A stretch of 64,000 bases of DNA from NCBI RefSeq assembly GCF_026745355.1, contig NC_079207.1:18449920-18513919 (forward strand). Reading direction: 5' to 3'. The position numbers were made by a program, and so were the translations under genes. Below are positions 33,381 through 45,169 of this stretch, in pieces; the first letter of the stretch is position 1, and each line of letters opens with the position of its first letter. The notes under the pieces are model-generated. The model saw only the letters and a list, made by a program, of their open reading frames with translations, was not told the origin of the DNA and made no database searches. Source of the stretch: Beta vulgaris subsp. vulgaris. Taxonomy: Eukaryota; Streptophyta; Magnoliopsida; Caryophyllales; Amaranthaceae.

Positions 33381-36300
33381 ATGATGTTTTGGAGGGATCG
33401 TGAGAGAGACAATAAGGACCAAAATGGTGGGCCCCTTTGTGGACAGGTTCGAGTTCTTGTAGTTGGAGATTCAGGTTTGATATTCCTTTTTTTCTCCATT
33501 AATTTTTATTCATATCAAATATGCGTTTTTTTTAAGTATATACTATACTTTTAATTCCACTTCTTCATCTACATTGTTGCTTACTTCTATAAATCATCAT
33601 TATTTTATGTTTTAGCTGATCTTCGGAAGTTGCTCTTTATGTTTCTTGGCTTTTGATTCGGGTTTTTGGAACATAAATCTTGAAAGAATTAGCCACTATT
33701 ATATGTTTTAGCTTTTAATTCGGGTTTTTGGGGGAATTTTGATGATATTATGGCATACTAGGAAATTAAATTAATCATCTATCTTGAGATATAGAGTTGC
33801 TTTATAATATTAGCACAATTTTAAGTTCTAAAGATTATGGTTGTTGTACTAATGTCAAGTGCTGCTACGCAAATTAGTGAATCATAAATGAATTGAAACA
33901 TCTCTGAAACACTTGTTTATCTGAATAGGTGTGGGAAAAACTTCTCTTGTACATTTGATTACCAAAGCTTCTTCTATCACTCGTCCTGCTCAAACAATTG
34001 GATGCTCAGTTAACGTCAAGGTTACGTCCAATTTTCTTGTGCATTTCTGGTCCGATTTGAAGCAATCACTGAGCTACAATCTAACTCTTGTCATGCCTAA
34101 TATATTTTTTAAAATTTTATTTCAGCACATTACTTATGGAAGTCCTAGTAGTTCCTCAAATAGCATTAAAGGTGACGCTGATAGAGATTTCTTTGTTGAG
34201 CTATGGGATATCTCAGGTCATGATCGTTATAGAGATTGTCGATCTCTTTTCTATACTCAAATAAATGGTAAAATGCTTAACTAATGCTTCACTAACTTTT
34301 TTCATTTCGCGATGCTACCCAGCCTGGTTCTATGCAGGGTGAATTGTGGGTTGGGCCAGAAATCCTGGCACATTCTATGTTCTTTTACTTTCTTTATGTA
34401 TGTTATACATGATGCATAAATAGCTAATAAAAGTTTCTTAATATATAGGTAAGGCCTAAGTCACTATTTGTACAAGTATTAGGTTATGGGTCTTGACCTC
34501 CTAAAGTTTTCGTAGTTTGCATGACTGGTTGACGGGCATTTAAATTTTTTGGAGAAACTTTATGTGGTTTTCATTTTGAACTTACAGGATGGTGAAGCAT
34601 GAAACTTCTGCAATCACTATGAGGATAGAAACAGAATTATGGCCTTATGGGTTGGGGACTATGCCATCTCCTAGCTACTGAATATAAATAGAACTATGAG
34701 GATGATCTAATTCTACAAAAATGTTAAATGTGAAGTTCAATGTCTGATATGATGTTACTTGTGAGTTTTTCTTCAAGATTTTAGGATTTCACCAAATACG
34801 AGATCACAATCTTTGAATAAGAGAGGAAAATGTTTGTGGTTTATTGATTGATATTTTCGGAGAAAATAAAAGGGATATGGACTTAGTTTGAGGTTTTTGG
34901 TACAAAGCAGCTCTATTCTAAGACTCAACTTCAATAATCTAGCTCAAATCAAAGATCACAGAAACAAGATTTTTCAATGATAAATACAACTTTTGCATCA
35001 AGGAGGTTTGGATCATAAATCCCGCAATAACTCTAGACAAGCAACTAGTGAGAGAAGCAAATCTAAATAGTTTCTGTTCATTGATTCAGCCATAATTGAT
35101 GCATCGTCCTCATTATGTATGTATGTGTATATGATATACCTAGAGGTACCCTTTTGGAATGCTAAACATCGCCCAAAAACTTCTTAAAATCACCTCGTAC
35201 CCATCAAACATTTTCAACTTTACCCTTCTTATTTCTTTACTTTTCCCAAACCACCTCCTTATGCCACCACCACCCTGATGGCCACCCTCCAGCCCCACCG
35301 CCACCTCCTCCACCATCCAACTTTCGAAATGTTTTTTGGGGACATGGGGATTCCAGACTAAGAATCTTTAGAGACCTTTGCTAGTTTAGGCACTAGAAGA
35401 CATTGTACTGGTGTCGCTTAGGATGTTTCAGGACAGATTTAAGCATCAGATGTCTTTCCAAAGGCACCTGTGTCAGGACTTGAAGGCACATTTGATTATT
35501 GATGGCTGACCCAGGCTGTGGTGCTGATTACTGTCAGGCACAATGTGTCCTATACCTCATATTCTTCCTTCTTTCTTGCAGTAGGCCTACACGGTTTTGT
35601 CCGTGATCACTTTCCCCCATCGTAGAATGGAACTCTACCACTTCCATACTTTAAGGTATAGACTCTAGCCAAAAGCACCCTGTTAATGTAAGAACATCTC
35701 CAAAGCCAATCCATCCTAGTTATCCCTCAAAAGGCTACTTTGAACCAAGATGAACTGATCCTAAGATTTTTCTGGGAGGCCATGAGATGAAAAAAGAAAA
35801 TCTTCCCAAAACAAGGTGACAGATTCTTAAGCTCACCACAATAATATAGGGCAGGAAATTATTTTTTTTAACATAAAAGCCAGCTTGATAGGATGCTCCA
35901 ACTTCGTGTCTTATCTTTCTGTTTATGATTACTGAGAAAAGTAGGAGTTGAATTCCCAACTAAGAAACTAAAACAGGACTCAAATTTATTGGCGTGGTTG
36001 TTCTAGTTTATTGCACTTTAGGCCACTCAAAATGGAATATAGGCAGGTTTTTTTTGTACGGTTTACTGCATTGTGTTCTTACATGTGTAGAATACAAATC
36101 ACATGCTTTATAGGGTATCTATCATTCACTAAGACTATATCGTCAACCACATTTACCTTTTCAAATTTCAAGAGGACTGCTTCTGATTGAGGTCTTAAAT
36201 TGTTCCTGATTTCTGACAAGCGGGGAACTGTACTGATATAATGCCTTGTTGAGCTAAAACATGTAATAATTATTGTTATATGCTGTCAATATATATTTGA

Positions 36301-39300
36301 CCTTCATATATGCAGGTGTTATTTTTGTTTATGATCTTTCACAACGCAGAACAAAAACAAGTTTGCATAAATGGGCAGCAGAGATTGCAGCAACTGGGAC
36401 TTTCTCTGCGCCAATGGGATCTGGAGGCCCTGGCGGTCTTCCTGTTCCATATATTGTGGTCAGTAATAAAGCAGATGTTGCAGCAAAAGAAGGTATTAGA
36501 GGAAGTAGTGGTAATCTTGTGGACGTAGCTCGACAATGGGTTGAAAAGCAGGGGCTTCTTCCAGCAAGCGAGGAACTGCCACTGACTGAGAGTTTTCCTG
36601 GCAATGGAGCATTGAGAGCTGTAAGATGTGAACTTCTGATCCGTGTAATTAAATGTTTCTTTCTCACCAATTTTTAGCCATATCTATGATTGCAGGATTT
36701 AGTCGCTAATACTCCCTCTATCCCACAATTAAGTGAACGTCTTTTATTTGGGATGTCCCAAAGTAAGATACATTTTTTTAGCAATTTTTCCTCTCTACAC
36801 TCTCTAAAGTTGGGCCTACACTCCACACCCACCTACTTTCTTCTCTACTTTAACATTTCCTTTGATATCCCGTGGAAATAGTAGTTCTTTTCTGATATCC
36901 TGTGGAAAGAGTAGTTCTTTTCTCTCTTTTGTTCAGTGCCTGTGTGTGTATCAAGCCTTAATTTTTCTATGCCTTTCCTAAAGAAATAACTGCTTACTGG
37001 TTGGTATCCATTATTAAGTTAAAAACAGAAGAGTTTACATATAAATATTGAAATCGTGACAAACCATTACCTGCTTCTTGTCATACTCTCAATGCAGTGA
37101 GACTTCAAGTCGAAGATATTAATATGTTGGATGAATCAATATCTTGCATAAACTTATCTACCAGATTTCAGTTAGCAATTGACTGTTTACATGATTAAAA
37201 TGATTAATATGATGGCAATAACATTTTGGAGGAAAAGCCTGGAAAACTTCATATTGTTAGTGCTTTCCATGACTGTTCAGTGCCTACTTGCTATTCCCTA
37301 CTCCTATCTTGACATATCCAATGTTGGTGCACCTGGGCAAGATAATGAGATCTCCAGGCATTGTATGTCAATATCAACAAAATCTTAGACCTTGATCTTG
37401 CAGAGCAAAGATTTTCCTCATGTAGTTGTAGAGTCACAAAAAGCTACTTGGACCAGGATGCCGTAAATGTTGATGGTCAGTTAAAGGTTTTGCAAGTTAT
37501 CAGTGGTGAGTTCGATGTGTGTCATTTAGTTAATCTAAGGGGAAAGGGAGAGTTCTTTTATGGATCTCATTACAGTGTTATCGTGCTGTAGAAGATAGGA
37601 GAAATAAGTAAAATACTGCAAATGAATAATATAGTTACTTTTAGGATTGAATCTTGACCTGGCAGATCCTTACACAAGGTACACATCATTAATGTCCTGG
37701 CAAGCTCGGGTGAGTGTTATGAGTTGGATTCCAGGAAGAAGACCAAAAATATTGATGGAAGACGGAGAAGAAGAATAGGAGAGAGTACGAAAAAATGGCT
37801 GGATATGTGCGAGAAAGAGAGAGAGAGGTTGTAGTATTCTTTGATGAATATTTTCAATTAATTCTCTAAGCGTTTCAGTGGCTAAGATCTGTGTTAAACT
37901 TTATTTTTACCTCAAGTTTATGGTTGGACCCGCAACACTCAGACAAGGTTATGGACACTTCAACACTTCATATTAGTCTATAATCATGAAATTTTTGCAT
38001 GAATAGCCAAGTCAGGTACCTGGACGTCTACTTGCATAGTAGTCAAGTACAGAGTCCAAGTAACATTGGCTTAGATCACTCGCAGTAAACAAACTGAATT
38101 GTACATTTTTGGTTATCCTTCTCTCTATTCTCCCTGTCACGCACTCCTCCCATATGGTTATTACTTCTGCCACCTGATTATCTCATCTAACAGAAGTAGG
38201 ACTTGCCTACCTACGCTTCTTGTTGCGTCATGTCAGCGAATGAGGAATTTTGCTTGATGTAGGTAGACTATTAATTATTCCCTAATCAAAAGTTGTGCCT
38301 TTACATTATATGCTAAAAAGTGAAGACACAAAGCATATGGGTTCTTGTTGATTTATGCAGAAAGCTGGATCATGTTATTCTTGTAGAAGTATCTAAAATT
38401 GTGTCTACAATTTGACTATAGTATGTATAGAAGATGGTGAAATGGGGTGCACAAGTCTGGATCATGTTTTTCTTGTAGAAGTATAAATTGTGTCTACAAT
38501 TTGACTATAGTATAGAATATGGTGAAATGGGGTAACCAAACACTTAAGATATTCATTCATGAAGATAAATAGGTTTTAACTGCTGTAAGAGGGATGTCTG
38601 TCAGTGCTAATCATGAATTTTCTTGTATCTGTTGGGGAGAAAATGCAAATACAATATTTAGATTGTTCTGCATGGCTATGTGTAAATTTCTGAACTACTT
38701 TGTTTAAGCTTCCCGTGGCTTTTTATAGATTGTTTTCGTATTGAAATACGTGTTTATAAATAAGTGCAGGCTGCCAAAGAAGCGAGGTTTGACAAAGAAG
38801 CTGTGACGAAGTTCTTCCGCACGGTTTGTCTTTTTTCATTTCAGTAGGCTGTCTGGAGAATATGGTTACCCCTCATATCTCTGAACTGCAGTGTTGCTTA
38901 CATTTATATTAATCATTTGCTTCTACAGTTGATAAGGCGGAGATATTTTTCAGATGAAGTAGCACCATCAAATCCATGGACTGTTTCACCAATTCAAAGA
39001 TCATTTTCATCATCAAGTGAAATAACAAGTAGCAAAGATCATTTCGGAAATAATACGAGGTATAAGTCTATTCATGATGCTTTATGTGATTCTTGTTTCA
39101 TCCGTTGTCATTTTTAAAATTTGTTAAGGCATGTTCTTTTTGTTTTGCCTTTCAGACTTGCACAAGGTTCTCTGTGTCCTTTCTCTACAGCTATTTTGTT
39201 TCTCTTAGTAGTGTGCTTGTATGGGGTTATGTTAACTAGAGAGAACAAAGTATGCCGCAAATATTATTTAGCCAGTCAGCCGAGATTCAATATTATCTAG

Positions 39301-41038
39301 CCAATATGGAGACAGGTTAATGTCATTCTTTAAATCTCCTAATCAATCTCGATTGAGAAGGGGCCTATGAAAAGTTAAGAAGCTCTACGTTAGGGCTGTG
39401 CTTATAAAGGGAAGCTGACTGGGAGTTTCTATATCTGGTTGGGGCATCTTTGTTCCTTCTGTTCATCACAAATAACTTAAGCTTTATTTGTCACAATCAC
39501 AGCAAAAGGATTCCTTTTCTATTTCCTATTGCCTCTATATTCCGATTCTTTTAGGTGTTGAACGTCTAAAGGGCAAGATCATTACAATAATCCTCTTTGA
39601 GAACCAACTGTCGGTGAGTGTTTCTGAAATAAAAAGGATTCTATTATGCAGTTGGGCACCTATGTGCTGAAGTCTTGTGTTATCAAACTAGTTATAGGTT
39701 TTGTTATTACTTAGTCTCAAGTTCGCAACTGTTCTGGGTCCTAGATTGTGTCTTTTTCTTCAATCTCTCATGCTTTAAGCTTCACATACTCCAGATCTCC
39801 AGCCCCTATACAATGGCACTGTATGAAGTCTCTGCCTTTGCATAGCGTTCTTATTCTTAATGAAGCATAATAAACCCCCCAACCTTATCCATATCTGAAC
39901 CACCTGAACACGCTATGTTCTCTTATAAGAGATCAGTTATATATGCCTTCAGATTTCTCATTTGGCTCGTATTTCCTTCTACTCTTTCAATAGTTGTGTT
40001 CTCTTGCCTAAATATATTAGTATGTTATTTTGACTTGTATATAGTTCACCTTTTTATGTGATAGGATACTTAGCAAAGCCCAGAATTTTACTGTAGGGAT
40101 ATTAAGTGTTTGTATTAAGCTCAACTCCAATGATAGCGTAGACAATGAATATGGACAAAAACAAATATCTGCAAAGTGCAGACTAGTGACCTATGGCTTT
40201 AAGATGATGATAACATATCTTACCAGGAACATTAAATTATTGAACTGCCCAATTGATTTTTGGAAGTTGTACATTTGTGTGTCCATCTTTATTTTTTCAG
40301 TAACTTTACCCATGTTATTTGAATGTTGCCTATATTTTCGCTGCTTACGTGGTTTTAGATTTTAAGTTAAGATTGCATTTGCTTGGTTACCACAATTAGG
40401 CTATGTATTCATACATTTCAAGTCAGCAAAAATTACATATGGAGTAAATAAATACTTGCCAAAATCCCAACCTATTTGGGGATTTCTGCTAATAAACATG
40501 ATTTGGTCTTTCATCTAATAAAGTTATTGGCAGAGGATAGCAATGGCACAACAGTTTTGAAGTTTACTCTAGTGGACTTATGTTAAGGTGGAGCTATGTG
40601 CATCCACCTTTGCCTGAATTTCTATGAAATATAACCTTAGATCATAGTAAGATATAAAGCGTTACCTGTGGCCAGAGCTATGATTAAGCTGAAGCATCTT
40701 GGTCATTCCATGACAACAGTATATATGTGAGCATGGAATCATAGATGAGACAGAACTGATGTTGAAACAAGTTTGGCATTTGTTCTATCTAGTGTTTGTC
40801 TTTTACAGATCCAATGTAACTTTGTTTGTTACATTGTTGTCGCAGCTTAAGCGGGGATCCATACAAGTTCAATGTGCTTCCTCCCTTGCCAGCTCAACAC
40901 AGTCTTACTCCTCCGCCCACACTTTACCCTCAACGGCCAGTGTTGACCCCAGAAGCCAATAATGTTCCTCGGTATAACCTGGCCAGTGCTGCAGAACTCA
41001 GTTACACTAAACCGAAACGTACAGATATTAATGTTTGA
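33381..41038 (+). CDS. LIP1: LIP1 (LIGHT INSENSITIVE PERIOD 1) atypical small GTPase, 336 aa, 7 exons
   Basis: Exons are 33381-33474, 33929-34020, 34126-34267, 36316-36620, 38770-38823, 38929-39059 and 40846-41038, in frame to 337 codons. I chose ATG 33381 because the frame upstream has only a GTG and the family starts MxFWRERE-like. Motifs: P-loop GDSGVGKT (29-36), WDISGH (89-94) in place of the usual WDTAGQ, SNKAD (159-163), and the plant-specific insert GGPGGLPVPY. The family tail includes LIRRRYFSD, PPPTLYPQ and the terminal DINV. No prenylation cysteine is present, as in LIP1. In Arabidopsis LIP1 modulates light input to the circadian clock and salt response. Length is close to the Arabidopsis protein. 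Introns 3, 4 and 6 exceed 1.7 kb. Intron 4 has a MITE-like half near 36710 and a tandem duplication near 38365-38533. Confidence 0.96.
38365..38533 (+). repeat. tandem duplication (about 80-92 bp unit) in LIP1 intron 4
   Basis: The segment from CTGGATCATG to GTGAAATGGGGT occurs at about 38365-38446 and again at 38457-38533, with a few substitutions and small deletions. Each copy contains the self-complementary stretch TTGTGTCTACAA. Confidence 0.75.
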
Positions 41039-41083
41039 AGAATACTCCGAGAGAATTTTATACAGTCAAAAGCTTGGTATTCA

Positions 41084-41339
41084 TACTGTGATTCTTTTAA
41101 CCAAGCTTGCTTGGTGGAGGTAGTGGGAAACTCACCTTGTAACTTTGAGGTCACAAGTTCAAATCTCACTACCTACTTGTGCTTGGGAGTAGAGATTCCC
41201 TTCTACCCCCTACTCTCAAGCGTTGACCTGTGTAGTTGGATTGGCTGACCTGCGATAGGTGCTGGTCCAGTAGAGTCCTTCTTACCAAATGGTCTCCTAT
41301 TTCCCAGTAGGGACCCCAAAAAAATATTGTGATTCTTTT
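41084..41339 (+). mobile_element. tRNA-derived SINE with 15-bp target duplication, just after LIP1
   Basis: The SINE (41099-41324) has a tRNA-like head: A-box-like GCTTGGTGGAGG, then a B box around GGTCACAAGTTCAAATC. A tRNA-unrelated body follows and ends CCCCAAAAAAA. Flanking repeats TACTGTGATTCTTTT (41084-41098) and TATTGTGATTCTTTT (41325-41339) differ at one base. It begins about 60 bp after the LIP1 stop, so it probably lies in the 3' UTR. Confidence 0.88.
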
Positions 41340-42484
41340 TTTTCCATTTATTTATTGTTGTTGATTAATGTACTTTATTTTCTGTAAAAGTACGTTCCAT
41401 ATGTTGTTGAACTGGCCAATTAATTTTGGAAGGTTTGGCCTCTTCACAACTGTTGTCATCATTGTTATCACAAGTTATCAAATGTATAAAATCCCCTTAA
41501 AAAAAAAAAAAAGTATAATATCAATTTGTTGGATGGGGTAGCATGATTTTTAATATTCAAAGGAAGAAGGTGAATGTACATGTTGATGTTTTTCGGGCAA
41601 AGCTTGCTTACAATATTCTCTCCAACTCTTTGCTAGGACGATGCCAGGAAGCTGGCAAATTTGCTCCAACTCCCTACGATGGTGTCACACACTTGGTTCA
41701 GTAGTCGCTGGCACCGAGTTCAACACGTCTTTGAAACAGCATTGTCATGTATCATGCATCATTCATGCACGTAAATATCCACTAATTTAGTTAAGCAGCT
41801 GCGATATTTGAATTATGAGACGTTTACCTAGTAAAATTCCCAAAAGTTAGAAACACAAACTACTAACAATTTACTAAGGCCACATAATCGAAAATTTGCT
41901 GTAATGAACCACACAAACTCGCATCAGCTAGCTCCAATCTCTGAAACGAGCCAAAATATTGCCAAGAAGACCCCATAATCTGAAATTGGTAGGACCACTT
42001 ACTTACTGCCCGTCTGTCATCAATTTGCTTCTATCAGCTGTATATTATTCCTGCCATTTTTTTAGAAGCTACATTTTTCTTTAATACTCGTTTCTTTTGA
42101 ATAGTTACATTGTTTAAACTTTTGAAGAAAAATGATGTATTAGAAATATGGAGAAAAATGTGGCATTACATTCCTCTTCCTTTCGGAAAGGAAAAAGTTT
42201 TTCATCTTTGGGATCATAAATTTTTTCCGCCATTAAGAAGTACTATATTCTACATTTTATAATTCAGACAATGAAAAAATAGGAAAATTACTACTTTTGA
42301 AATATTTTCATCCCAACTAAAAGAATTTCTAACTGATGACTTATATATACACTATTTTACAGTATACTATGTCTGTATTATTTTCGTTTGCTCACCTGAA
42401 ATCTTGACACTACTCATGCATGCTCACTTGGAATCTTGATGCTACTCACAATTTGATGAAATATTCTAAATTCTTCTTGATATA
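41340..42484. other. intergenic downstream of LIP1, nothing clear
   Basis: No exon or RNA gene is evident. A 13-14 base A-run is near 41498-41511. The stretch 41570-41760 is less AT-rich than its flanks but has no usable frame. Confidence 0.4.
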
Positions 42485-42486
42485 TA

Positions 42487-42803
42487 CTCCCTCCATTTCC
42501 TACAGATCTTACCTCTTTCCGTTTAAGTGCGTTTCCAAAAAATCTTTCCTCTTTTACTTTATTCTTTATTTGGAATTTTTTCTCCCATTTTTACCCTCTC
42601 ATGTCCCTATCATATGGTCCACCATTACATTATTAATTCAATTTTACTCCCTTTTTCTTTCCTACTTTAACCCATATTTATTTGTTTATTTATCTTAACC
42701 CCTTTCTCTCTCCTACTTTACCTACCACATACCCCACACAAATGGATCCTCATTGGTATCTGTAGAAACAGTAACAAGGAAGATCTTTAGGAAACAGAGG
42801 GAG
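42487..42803. mobile_element. Stowaway MITE, 317 bp
   Basis: Inverted ends begin CTCCCTCCATTTCCTA and CTCCCTCTGTTTCCTA and both continue into AGATCTT. TA target duplication at 42485-42486 and 42804-42805. Confidence 0.87.
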
Positions 42804-43007
42804 TATAAGAAAAAAAAAAATTCATATGAGATCTTATTTGATTCATCTCAATGATTATTGTATTAATTTTCCATTGTTTAACTTTTACTAATATATAATG
42901 AAAAATATTTAAAGTCAAAAAAATGCATTGACAAACACACATAATGCAAACTAAAAATATATAAAGAGAGTACAATTTTGAAGTCCGAAGCACCTCAAAG
43001 TGAGAAC

Positions 43008-43689
43008 TAAGAGCACTCTTAACAATGAAAAAAAAAATGGTTCATGAGGGAACCTTTTTTTTTTTTTGCTCAATCATTAACTAGTAAAGGATTTGTGCAT
43101 GAATCGAGGTGAACCTATTCAGTTTTCCGAATAGTTCATATGTTAAAATTCATCTCACCATGTTGTATGTGGGTAGAGAAAAAAAAGCAAAAAAAACTCA
43201 ATCGGCCACATGTCACTAGTTGATTGGAAGAGAGGGTGCTGGAAAGAAAAAAAAAACATTGAACGCCTGCAGGAAATTCTGACGCGCGTCAGAATTCCTG
43301 CAGCCCACTTATCTCACGCCATGTGGCAGGTTCTTATTGGGTTTTTTAAAAAAAATTACAATTTTTATAACGTTAATATTTCAAAAAATATAATTCGAAA
43401 AAAAATATCAAAATTCATATTTTTTTTATTCTCTATGAATAGACACCAATTTTGCTATCTTTTTTTATTCATTTTACATTAATTAATACAACTTTATAGA
43501 ATTATTTAAAGAGAGAGAAAATGTGGTGGGATAGGAAAAAATAATGAGAAATAGTGATGAACCATTATCTTTGGATTCATGGTTAAGAGTGAAATTGAAA
43601 ATGGTTTGTGAGAATGATGTGGAAGAGAGAGAAAAGAGGAGAGAGAAGGATGAACCATTTATTTGGGTTAATTGATAAGAATGCTCTAA
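43008..43689. mobile_element. PIF/Harbinger-type MITE with TAA duplication, 676 bp
   Basis: The element spans 43011-43686. The ends GAGCACTCTTAACAATG and, inverted, GAGCATTCTTATCAATT are flanked by TAA on both sides. A 3-bp TWA target and GAGCA-type ends are typical of PIF/Harbinger MITEs. ATGGTTCAT occurs inside each end. In its middle it carries a 37-bp palindrome (43267-43303). Confidence 0.78.
43267..43303. repeat. near-perfect palindrome centred on CGCGCG
   Basis: CTGCAGGAAATTCTGACGCG pairs with CGCGTCAGAATTCCTGCAG, differing by one extra A. It forms an 18-19 bp stem with almost no loop inside the PIF-type MITE. It may be recombinogenic or stalled on in replication. Confidence 0.85.
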
Positions 43690-43849
43690 AAAATGCTTCA
43701 TTTGAGTTGTAGTAGCACATAATAATCCCTTTTAATTTTTTTTTGTACTATTGATATCAGTCTACATAATCCCTTTTAATGGTCACCAACAAATAAAATT
43801 ATTGATGACATGATAACAGGGAAACTGTGGTCCAAACCTCATTCAAAAG

Positions 43850-44080
43850 GTATTTATTGGGAAAGGGATAACTCTTCAGCTACCTCGACGAAGGACACTG
43901 CTACACCTATCCATTGGGTAGATAACTATTAGAGATAACAAAGAACTTTGTTATAGGTAGATTTTAGTATGTCATAGTTAGATTATAATTAAGTTTCGTT
44001 TTCCAAGTCGAATTTCTAAAACTCTCTTGTATATATATTGTGATAGCTCAATGAGAAAAGGTCAAGTTTTGTCATTAATA
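43850..44080 (+). mobile_element. copia LTR remnant cut by a Helitron
   Basis: Text such as GGTAGATAACTATTAGAGATAAC, then TTGTATATATATTGTG and a leader-like AGCTCAATGAGAAAAGG, resembles the polypurine-LTR junction and TATA-leader part of low-copy copia elements. It stops at the Helitron at 44082. No matching end or duplication is found. Confidence 0.3.
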
Positions 44081-44081
44081 A

Positions 44082-44395
44082 CTAGTGTGTTGGCTTGGGC
44101 ATTGCTCCGGACGTTACGTTTTTTCTTTTTCATAATTAATGTATTTTTTCTGCTCTTGTAAAAATTAATTTTTTAAAAAACCTAACTTTTAATTTACTTT
44201 ATGTTTGCAATGAATATATAACATTGTGTGGATTTATGAAGCACAAAAAAAAGTTAGTTGAGATGGTAAGGACAAACTTTTCTTTGCAAGAGGTCGCATG
44301 TTCAAATCTTGTGGCAAACAATATTTATTTTGTTAAATGACGTAATGATCTACATGGCACATATACAATGAATAGTTTTCATATTTTAATATCGA
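44082..44395 (-). mobile_element. short Helitron with antisense tRNA-like core, 314 bp
   Basis: Minus-strand 5' end TCGATATTAAAATATG at 44395 (preceded by A), then TGCCATGTAG, where the two related elements have GCCACGTGGC. The 3' part is a hairpin-like CCGGAGCAATGCCCAAGC followed by CAACACACTAG ending at 44082, then T. On the plus strand the middle holds an A box TAGTTGAGATGG (44255-44266) and B box GTTCAAATCTT (44300-44310). Confidence 0.72.
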
Positions 44396-44409
44396 TTTAT
44401 AATATCATC

Positions 44410-44600
44410 CTTGCTAACCTAAATCACAGCACAATCGTAATGAAATCCAATTGACAAAGATACATAAATACACAATCATTTGTCAATTTGGCATCCTAAT
44501 CTAATTCCCAAAACACAACACAATCGTAATGAAATCCTAATGAAATCCAATTGACAAAAATACACAAATACACATCAATTTTCAGCTACAACCCAACGAT
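44410..44600 (+). repeat. direct repeat, about 50-bp core twice
   Basis: ACAATCGTAATGAAATCC followed by AATTGACAAAGATACATAAATACAC occurs near 44431-44473. It recurs near 44522-44573, with an internal duplication of TAATGAAATCC. Confidence 0.7.
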
Positions 44601-44708
44601 GATTCAATGAAGAATAATTGAAGAAGCGATTAAGCGAAGATTAAGAAGGTTGAATTAGAAGAATACCTGAAGTTTGCCGCCCGCTGCCGCAGTGCCGCCT
44701 ATAGATTC

Positions 44709-44747
44709 TTTGCGACAGTGAAGAAGTGAAGAAGTGACTGTCGCAAA
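44709..44747. repeat. 11-bp stem hairpin TTTGCGACAGT / ACTGTCGCAAA
   Basis: A perfect 11-bp inverted repeat surrounds a 17-nt loop made of GTGAAGAA repeats. The TTTGCGAC word is common in subterminal repeats of plant CACTA elements, but no CACTA end was found. Confidence 0.7.
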
Positions 44748-45148
44748 TCAAACCACACAAATCAGACAAATCAGTTAATCAGATTCTTTGAACAAAACAA
44801 AACTAACAAAATCAAATAAAACAAAATCAAACAAAACAAAATCTACTCATCGAACAAAACCCTAACAAAATCAAACAAAATAACAAACTCACTGGGCACC
44901 GTAACTGCGAGTTGGCTGCTCCGCTGCTACTGTGCTACTAGTTACGGTTTTTTGCGTTTGACTGAACTGCGTCGTGTCTGAAGATCTACTAATCGGCAAA
45001 CTCACCAGTAAGATCTACCGGTCGCGGCATCGGTCACTGCTAGTTAGGACTTAGGGTTTTTCGAAGGAGAAAGAGAGAGAAAGAGGAAGTGGTCTGGGTT
45101 AGTTCGTGAGAAAATGCTTCAAATGATTTTTTTTTTCCAGAAATGATA

Positions 45149-45166
45149 GTTGGTCACGTGACCAAC
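45149..45166. promoter_or_regulatory. perfect 18-bp palindrome with CACGTG core
   Basis: GTTGGTCACGTGACCAAC is self-complementary throughout and contains a G-box-type CACGTG. It sits just upstream of the truncated copia element. It could be a bZIP/bHLH binding site or an insertion-derived palindrome; there is no nearby gene that it clearly serves. Confidence 0.5.
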
Positions 45167-45169
45167 AGT

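Noticed and set aside
43267..43303. Possible cloning-vector sequence (CTGCAGGAATTC resembles a polylinker)
   Set aside because: The palindrome is embedded in a MITE with its own TAA duplication, and no other vector sequence flanks it.
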